From Rhodospirillales bacterium (lineage in GTDB: Bacteria > Pseudomonadota > Alphaproteobacteria > Acetobacterales > Acetobacteraceae): a stretch of 11,577 bases of DNA. The DNA lies in NCBI GenBank assembly GCA_015654825.1, contig JAATGE010000503.1, positions 1-11,577 on the forward strand, written 5' to 3'. Positions 1-6,100 of this stretch are shown one piece after another (the stretch's first letter is position 1; every line of letters starts with the position of its first letter). Below the pieces are notes generated by a model that saw nothing but the letters and a program-made list of their open reading frames with translations, did not search any database and was not told the DNA's origin. The translations under genes were made by a program, and so were the position numbers.

Positions 1-164
1 CACCTCAGCGTCCGCACATCAATCACGCCGGGACGAAGAAACGGCCCCCAGCCAAACAAAGAAACTGGACCAACCGCTCGGGGAAAAACTGTCACCCATG
101 TGCCCGGTCTAAAGTGTCACCTATGTGCCCGCTTGTAGAGGGCAAAGCCCCCGGCGCGCAGCGC
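1..164. other. Left-edge segment with no supported gene
   Basis: No open frame here has a convincing start, ribosome binding site or recognisable protein. Short open stretches run in from the left edge on the plus strand and end near 110-139, so the tail of a gene lying outside the window cannot be excluded. The segment holds the tandem repeat at 90-132. It also has two weak GC-rich stem-loops, GGGC-AAA-GCCC at 140-150 and GCGC-GCA-GCGC at 154-164. These lie immediately downstream of the stop codon of the minus-strand membrane-protein gene. They could help end its transcript, but there is no run of T residues after them, so no terminator is called. Confidence 0.5.
90..132. repeat. Two direct repeats of TGTCACCyATGTGCCCG, possible IS-end remnant
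   Basis: TGTCACCCATGTGCCCGG at 90-107 is repeated as TGTCACCTATGTGCCCGC at 115-132. The two 18-base copies differ at two positions, and their starts are 25 bases apart. Spaced direct repeats of this kind are typical of transposase or regulator binding sites, and similar TGTCACCyATGT motifs are familiar to me from the ends of insertion sequences in alphaproteobacteria. No transposase gene is visible inside the window, so the link to a mobile element is inference. Confidence 0.5.
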
Positions 165-908
165 TCAAAAAACATGGGCGAGGCGGTGCGTGGATGCGCC
201 CTCCTTGGCGGCGCGCAACCCGGTATAAGCGGCAACTGCCAGCGCATCGAAAAACACGCCGGTCGCAGCGCCTGTGGCCAGTTGCACGAGTGCGCCCACG
301 AGCGGGCCCGCGAGCCGCGTGGCCGGATAGACCAGCAAGGCACCGACCATGCCGGCCAGCCCGGCAATGAGCAACAAGCCGAACATTTTCCACCGGTAGC
401 CCTTGGTCAGGCTGGCACTGCGCTTCAGGCCGGCGATCGGCCCCAAGCGTTCACCTACGCAACAAGGAACTGCGACAAACCACATCGATATCAATATGAA
501 TCCCGGCACGATCAGCAGCACAAATGCCAGTACTACACCGACCCACACGAGGAATTCGAGCGCCAACATGCGTGGAAACGCCCGCATAGCCACGTTCAGC
601 GATTTGGCCACGCTTGGTTCCACGCCGTTTACAACATCGAGGCCGAGGGACGCCACGCCGGCCCTGACAAACGGGCTGACGACGAAGCCGAGAAGTGTCG
701 CAATGCCTATCCATTGCCAAATCGCGGCGCCGGCTGTGATGCGATGCACGCGGAGCTCGTATTGCTGAACCACGCTCGGGAGCGTCGCGATGCAATATAT
801 CAGGCCGAAAGGCAGGATGACGCGCTGCCATATGCCGAAGCTGCGGCTGAGGATTTCGCCTACGCGGACATCGGCGTCGGCCCGTTCGGAAAGTGTAGCA
901 CTCGCCAT
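165..908 (-). CDS. Multi-pass inner-membrane protein, GDPD-membrane-domain/YciC-like
   Basis: This is a 247-residue integral membrane protein of unknown function. Hydrophobic segments lie at about residues 27-47, 62-85, 113-148 (probably two spans), 174-195 and 198-230, giving roughly six spans with a short polar N-terminus. The stretch at about residues 146-175 (AVPCCVGERLGP, then AGLKRSASLTKGYRWKMFG) matches the style of the YciC and glycerophosphodiesterase-membrane-domain families. Those families carry a proline and glutamate after a helix, then a K/R-R-S-x-x-L-x-K/R-G loop. No catalytic phosphodiesterase domain is present. The ATG at 906-908 is preceded by GGGTGAG about 8 bases upstream, a reasonable ribosome binding site. 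The gene starts 128 bases after pbpC on the same strand, so co-transcription is possible. Family placement is from pattern recall and is moderate; the function is not known. Confidence 0.8.
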   Translation of the reverse strand: MASATLSERADADVRVGEILSRSFGIWQRVILPFGLIYCIATLPSVVQQYELRVHRITAGAAIWQWIGIATLLGFVVSPFVRAGVASLGLDVVNGVEPSVAKSLNVAMRAFPRMLALEFLVWVGVVLAFVLLIVPGFILISMWFVAVPCCVGERLGPIAGLKRSASLTKGYRWKMFGLLLIAGLAGMVGALLVYPATRLAGPLVGALVQLATGAATGVFFDALAVAAYTGLRAAKEGASTHRLAHVF

Positions 909-969
909 AGTGGTCTCACCCGGGATGGTTCGCCGCCAGCGCTAGCGTACACTTCGCGGGCGGTGCAAG

Positions 970-999
970 GAAATCATCCGCGGCGAAATCATCCGCGGC
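970..999. repeat. Perfect 15-bp tandem duplication
   Basis: GAAATCATCCGCGGC occurs twice head to tail (970-984 and 985-999) with no mismatch. It lies in the 128-base gap between the pbpC stop and the membrane-protein start, 62 bases upstream of that start. It may be a recent slippage duplication or a doubled binding site; the sequence alone does not decide. Confidence 0.85.
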
Positions 1000-1036
1000 T
1001 GGCGCTGACCACGGGAAGCTGGACCGTCCGGCGGGG

Positions 1037-3085
1037 TCATTGCAGCAGCACATCTTCCTGCACCGAGTGGTCCTGGCCGTCCGTGAGTGTAACATGGAGG
1101 TAGCCCGGCCCATCCGGTTGCCAGGAAGTGCCCTGATCCACCAACGGCTGTTTCAGCGGTATGCCGTTGATCGCCCAGCGGTAGGGCGGCACGCCGCCGG
1201 CGGCCTCCAGCGTAACGGGTTGGCCCGGGCCGAGTGCCAGGATTGCGCCCGGCGGCGGGTAGACGATGCGCGGAAAGCGTGCCAGCAGCGGATTGCCGTC
1301 GCGTGCGGGCAAATGGTGCAGCGCGGGCGCCAGGACCGAAGCCGGTGGGTCGGCGGCCGGAACCGCGGTTACCTCGGCCGGGAGCGCTTCTTCCGGGAGC
1401 AAATCAAATAGCCGGAACAGCAGGGGGGCGGCGGTTTCGCGGGCGAAGGCGCCCGGCCGCGGCGTACCGTCGGCGCGGCCGACCCAGACGCCGATCGTGA
1501 CGGACGGCGTGCTGCCGAATGCCCAGGCGTCGCGGAATCCAAACGATGTGCCGGTCTTGTAGGCGATGTGCCTCGGCGAGAGGCTCGACAGGCCGGATGG
1601 CAGCGGCGCGTTGCGCAATATCGTGGAGATATCGTTGGCCGACTGGCGCGTCATCAGCGCGCGCCCGGTCGGCGAGGTTTCGTCCTGCAGAACGCGAAGC
1701 GGGCAGACCATTCCGCCATCGGCGAGGCCGGCATACAGCGCCGAGAGGTCCCATAAATTCATGCCGACGCCGCCGAGCGCCAGCGGCAGCGTCGCGGGGC
1801 CGCTACCCGGGATCGTGATCGCGGCACCAACGCCGCGTAATGAAGCCGCCACGCGCGCGGCGCCCAGCCAGTCGAGCAATGTCACCGCGGGCAGATTGTA
1901 GGATTGCCGCAGCGCTTCCGATGCCGAAACGGTGCCGTGAAAGGCGCGGTCGAAATCCTGCGGCGCATAATCGGCGATGCGCAGTTTTGCGTCCTCGATC
2001 AGCGTGCTTGGGTTGATCAGCCCGTCATCCATGGCCATGCCGTAAATGAACGGTTTCAGCGCGGAGCCGGGGGACCGTGTCGCGTGCACCATGTCAATCA
2101 TGCCGAACGGGCCGAAATAGTTGCTGCCGCCGAGGTAGGCCAGCACCGCGCGGTCGCGGTTGCGGACCACCAGGGCGGCCATTTCGGCGTCGCCGCCGGA
2201 CCAGGCGATTTCGCGCCGCGCCAGGGATTCGAGCGATCGTTGCAAGGTGGCATCCAGCGTGCTGCGCGTGGGGCCGTGGCGGCCGGCTAGGCGCAAGCGG
2301 TCGGCGAGGTGCGGAGCGGCGTGAGGTAGGCGGTGACGAACGCCCGGCATCCAATCCGCCTGTGCGAAGCCGGCACGGGCGAGGATGCGGCGGATCGCGG
2401 CCTGGGCCGCGAACGGATGACGATCCGGGCGGCGGCGGGAGGGGCTTTGCGGCAGGGCGACGAGCAGGGCTGCCTCTTGCGAGCTCAGCGTGCTTGGATC
2501 GTGGCCGAAATAAATCAGGCTGGCGGCGCGCACGCCCTCGATGTTGCCGCCGAACGGGGCCAGGGTAAGATATAGCGAAAGGATTTCGGATTTCGACAGG
2601 CGCGCTTCGAGTTGCAGCGCGACCCACATGTCGCGCAGTTTGCCGACGAAATCGTGCCGGTGCGGGTGCAGCAGCCGCGCTACCTGCATGGTGATCGTCG
2701 AGCCGCCGGAGACGATACGGCCATGCGTTGCGAGTTGGGCGATGGCGCGCAGCATCGCCAGCGGATCGATGCCGGGATGGAAATAGAAGCGGCGGTCTTC
2801 CATGCGCAGCAGCAAATCGAGGTAGGCGGGGGCGACATCCTGTGGGCGCGTGCGCAACCGCCACATGCCGTCGTGGGACACGGCTACGTTCAGCGTTTCG
2901 CCGGCCTGGTCCTGCAGTTCTAGCGAAATATCGTTGGCGCGGGTTAGGTCGAGCGGGGAGAAACGGATGCATAGCGCGGTGACCAGGAAAGCAAGGAAAG
3001 GCCAGGGCGCTGCCCTGGACCCGCTGGGGACAAGTCCCCAGACCCCATTTAGCGCTGCGCGGCACTTCCTTGCCGTGAGTGACAT
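1037..3085 (-). CDS. pbpC: Penicillin-binding protein 1C (bifunctional peptidoglycan synthase)
   Basis: This class A penicillin-binding protein polymerises lipid II into glycan strands and crosslinks them in the periplasm, anchored by one N-terminal membrane helix. The glycosyltransferase (GT51) domain covers about residues 65-235, with EDRRFYFHPGIDP (catalytic Glu96), GGSTITMQVARLL (127-139) and LTLAPFGGNIEGVRAAS (173-189). The transpeptidase domain covers about 300-560, with active-site SALK (Ser341-Lys344), SYN (395-397) and KTGT (510-513). A C-terminal domain at about 600-682 (YPPPGAILALGPGQPV, then GGVPPYRWAINGIPL) is the PBP1C-specific BiPBP_C module. Length is a little below that of E. 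coli PbpC. The ATG at 3083-3085 is the only ATG before residue 74, and an in-frame TAA lies four codons upstream; no good Shine-Dalgarno is seen. Residues ~12-31 are encoded by an intergenic repeat, and the hydrophobic anchor (~28-42) is short. The macroglobulin gene lies 102 bases upstream. Confidence 0.95.
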   Translation of the reverse strand: MSLTARKCRAALNGVWGLVPSGSRAAPWPFLAFLVTALCIRFSPLDLTRANDISLELQDQAGETLNVAVSHDGMWRLRTRPQDVAPAYLDLLLRMEDRRFYFHPGIDPLAMLRAIAQLATHGRIVSGGSTITMQVARLLHPHRHDFVGKLRDMWVALQLEARLSKSEILSLYLTLAPFGGNIEGVRAASLIYFGHDPSTLSSQEAALLVALPQSPSRRRPDRHPFAAQAAIRRILARAGFAQADWMPGVRHRLPHAAPHLADRLRLAGRHGPTRSTLDATLQRSLESLARREIAWSGGDAEMAALVVRNRDRAVLAYLGGSNYFGPFGMIDMVHATRSPGSALKPFIYGMAMDDGLINPSTLIEDAKLRIADYAPQDFDRAFHGTVSASEALRQSYNLPAVTLLDWLGAARVAASLRGVGAAITIPGSGPATLPLALGGVGMNLWDLSALYAGLADGGMVCPLRVLQDETSPTGRALMTRQSANDISTILRNAPLPSGLSSLSPRHIAYKTGTSFGFRDAWAFGSTPSVTIGVWVGRADGTPRPGAFARETAAPLLFRLFDLLPEEALPAEVTAVPAADPPASVLAPALHHLPARDGNPLLARFPRIVYPPPGAILALGPGQPVTLEAAGGVPPYRWAINGIPLKQPLVDQGTSWQPDGPGYLHVTLTDGQDHSVQEDVLLQ
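2993..3051. repeat. Palindromic double-hairpin repeat, copy A (inside the pbpC 5' end)
   Basis: Two adjacent stem-loops are visible: CCAGGGC-GCT-GCCCTGG at 3002-3018 and CTGGGGAC-AA-GTCCCCAG at 3024-3041. They are bounded by AAGGAAAG at 2993-3000 and GACCCCATTTA at 3041-3051. The reverse complement is nearly identical to copy C at 9224-9278. Unlike copies B and C, this one lies inside coding sequence and encodes PBP1C residues ~12-31 (NGVWGLVPSGSRAAPWPF and flanks). Confidence 0.85.
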
Positions 3086-3130
3086 GCTTGTCCGACTTTA
3101 TATTAAATGGGGTCAGGGGACTTGTCCCCG
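3025..3130. repeat. Inverted pair of 27-bp arms around the pbpC start codon
   Basis: The arm at 3025-3051 and the arm at 3104-3130 are reverse complements with two mismatches. The inner 11 bases (GACCCCATTTA and TAAATGGGGTC) match perfectly. The 52-base centre, 3052-3103, contains the pbpC ATG at 3083-3085. In an mRNA that runs on from the macroglobulin gene the arms could pair into a long stem, with the start codon in the loop. Each arm also contains its own smaller hairpin (GGGGAC paired with GTCCCC), so competing folds are possible. Any regulatory effect is inference. Confidence 0.75.
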
Positions 3131-3185
3131 TCGTGCACGGCAGGCCTCCGGCGCGACGGGGCAGAGCCCAGCCCTGGCCTTCCTT
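3104..3185. repeat. Palindromic repeat, copy B (just after the macroglobulin stop codon)
   Basis: This is a variant copy in the opposite orientation to A. It contains GGGGAC-TT-GTCCCC at 3116-3129 and a longer stem, CCCCGTCG at 3126-3133 with CGACGGGG at 3154-3161, around a GC-rich loop. Its end, AGCCCTGGCCTTCCTT at 3170-3185, is identical over 16 bases to the end of copy C. It begins two bases after the TAA of the macroglobulin gene, where a transcription terminator or an mRNA 3'-end stabiliser would sit, but there is no T run. Confidence 0.75.
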
Positions 3186-3187
3186 TC

Positions 3188-6100
3188 TTACCTCTTCACC
3201 ACATCCGTAACCGCCGCCACGGTGCGCGCCATGAAAGCGGGCCGATACATATCCTGCACCACGGCTTCCGGCAGTGTGAAATGCCCTGGTGTGATAACGC
3301 GCGCCACATACGCGACGCGGAACTCGTTGTCTGCCAAATGCGGCTTATCGTCGTTCACCTCCTCGATGCGGTAGCGCCATTGGCGCAGGTCGCTGCCGAA
3401 ATCCATGGCAGCAACGAACCGGTCGTCGCGTGCCTCGCGGACACGGGTCGCCGACATCGGGCCGAGGAACGAATATTCGGTTGTGGTTCCGATCGGCGCT
3501 TCGATCTCCCAGCCGGCCGGCAGCAGGTCGACGACGACGGTGCGATGGCTTGCATCGTCGCCCGTCATAAAGCCGTGCAGTTCGACGATGATGCGGTCGT
3601 TCTGCCGCAGGTGCGCCGGATCCAGCTTGTCGCCTTTCAGCGAGAAATAGTTTTTGTCGATGGTGTAGCCGGCGGAAAGTGCCGGGGAGGCTTCGCGTGG
3701 GCTGCCGGTCACCGATAGCGTGCGCCACAGCGAGCGGCCGCTGTTGTTGGAAACGCTGTACCCGCCGGCGATACTCCCGGGGGTGGGCGAGAAGTTCGGC
3801 GTGCTGCCCGTGGTCGCGGCGACGCCGTTCACCGAAAAGGCAAGTGGGCCGACGCCCTTGTTCAGGGCGTGCGCCGCGGACAGCAGGGCTGCCTGTTCCT
3901 GTGTGTTGAACGAGGCCGGATCGCGCCCTTGCCGCGTGAAATGGTCGAGCAGCGGCGCCAGTACATCCTGCTGCCCGGTTTCGGCGGCGACTGCGATCAG
4001 GCCGGCGGTGTCGCGCAGCGGGCTGGCATAGGACCAGTCAAACCACCAATTCGGCCATTCCCGTAGCGCAAGGTTGTCGATAGCCATACGAAATGTGTCA
4101 CTGGCGCGCGGATGATCGCCCATGAGCGAGAACGCGCCTGCCATCTGGCCGAGTGCCAGCGGCTCGATCGCGTCGTCGCCGCCGGTCAGCCAGATCCGGT
4201 CGCTGCCGCCGGCGCGGCGCTGCAGAGTATCGTGCAGGCGGCGCAGATCGCCGAGATCGGCGCGGCCGAGGCGCGCCAGGACGTAATCGGCGTAGGCGCG
4301 CGTGACCGTGCTGCCCTGCGCGTAGTATTGATAGGCGCTCTGTTCCAGATTTCCTTCCGCGGCACGGCGCAGCCAGAGCGCCGAACGATCCAATGCGGAT
4401 TCGGGAACGACAAAGCCGGCCTCCTTGGCGTGGGTCAGGAAGTCGAGTGCGTAGACGCCGAGCCAGGTCGAGGCTTCGCCGTCGCCGACGCGCCACAGGC
4501 CGAATTCGCCGCTCTCGTCCTGCCGATCGAGGATCGTGTCGATCGCATCCTGCACGCGGTCATGCACGCCCTGATCGCGTGGCAGCGAGCCGAGCAAAGC
4601 GGGTTCGTTATAGTAAACCAACGGAAACGCCGTGGAGGTCAGTTGTTCGGTGCAGCCATACGGGTAGCGATATAGCGATTGCAGCAGGCCCGGCACGTCG
4701 ATACCGCCGACCGTGCTATAGGCGAGGCTGACCGATGCGCTGCCGGGCACGAAGGGCAGCAGCAGCGCTTTGTCGACGGCGAAACTTTCGCCTTTCTGCT
4801 GCCAGGCGGATTGTTGCAGGGTGACCGAGGCGTGCGCGGAACGAACGGCGACCTGCCAGGTTCGGCGCACTTGCAGTCCGTCCGGGCCGGCAAGGCTGGC
4901 CGCGATATCGGCGACCCCTTCGGCATCGGCGGATACTTCAACCGCGCGGCTGATGCGCTGGCCAGGCTTGAGATCCTCGTTGAACCGGGCAGGATGATCG
5001 GCTGAAGACGCAGCCAGGTGCGCGGCGCCGGAGACCGCGATATCGAGCTGATAGCGCCCGGCGGGCCCGTCGGTATCGTCGAGCGATACGGCGAGGCCCG
5101 CCTGATCGCCGGCGGCGAGAAAGCGTGGCACGGCGATGTCGGCGACCACTGGATCGCGCACGATCATTGTCTTTTGTGCCTGGCCGACGGCGTGCGCCGT
5201 GTAGACAACGGCCATCAGGCGCAGCTGGCCTTCGAAATCGCCGGGCTTCAGCACCACGCTGGCGTTGCCCGATGCATCGAGGGCCACGGGACCGTCGAAC
5301 AGCGCCACGGTGCGCGTGCTGACGACGGGCAGGCCGGCGCCGCCGAGACCTTCGTCGCCACCTTGGATCTGGCCGGGATCGGCGCTTCCGTCGAGCAATT
5401 TTCCATAATCGTCGCGCATGGAGATACCGAGCGCGCGCTTGCCGAACAGGAAGCCCACCGGGTCCGGGCTGACAAAGCGCGTGAGCTGCAGAATGCCTTC
5501 GTCCACCGCGGCGAGGGTCACGAAGGCCTGATCGCCGTCAGGAATGTTGCCTACGTGGATGGGGATCGTCACGTCGCGCTGCGGCCGGACTTTTTCCGGC
5601 GCGGCTACGTTGATGGAGAGCGTGCGCGGGGCTGCGTCAGTGGCGATCCAGGCGAGGCCGACGGCGCGCACCGGCTCGTGCGTGCCACCTTGTTTGAGCG
5701 GACGATAGAGGGAGACCAGAACATAGGCGCCGGCGCCCCATTCCGGCGATTGCGTGACCGCGATATCGTTGCCGCCCTTGGCGATATCGAGCTCGCGCGT
5801 TTCGATTATGCGATCGTTGGCGATGACGACGCTGGCATGTCCCGCGAACGGCCCTTCGATGTGCAGTTTTGTCGTTTCGCCGACAGCAAGAATCGGCTTG
5901 TCGACCGCGACATGCACCTTGTCAGGGATATCCGCCTGATCCGCCGTTTCGTTCCAGCCGGCGCTGAAGCGGATGGAACTGGCGGTATTGGTTTCGGTGT
6001 CCTCGACGATCAGCCGGTAATTGCCCCACTCGTAGCGGCGGCTCAAAGTCGCGGGCGCATCCTGCGGCGCATCGATACGGCCCTGGGCCACGTCGATATC

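Noticed and set aside
114..1103. A 329-residue open frame on the plus strand across the membrane-protein gene
   Set aside because: It is antisense to a membrane protein with clear helices, its translation is Arg/His-rich and lacks any motif, and it runs across the non-coding gap into pbpC.
2094..3065. A 323-residue open frame on the minus strand overlapping pbpC in another frame
   Set aside because: Its translation is Pro/Arg-rich shadow sequence, while the pbpC frame has all the catalytic motifs.
3092..3130. A promoter for pbpC using the AT-rich TTTAATATAAAG before the start
   Set aside because: A -10-like TATAAA can be drawn, but no -35 at proper spacing is visible and the region is repeat sequence; not enough to call.
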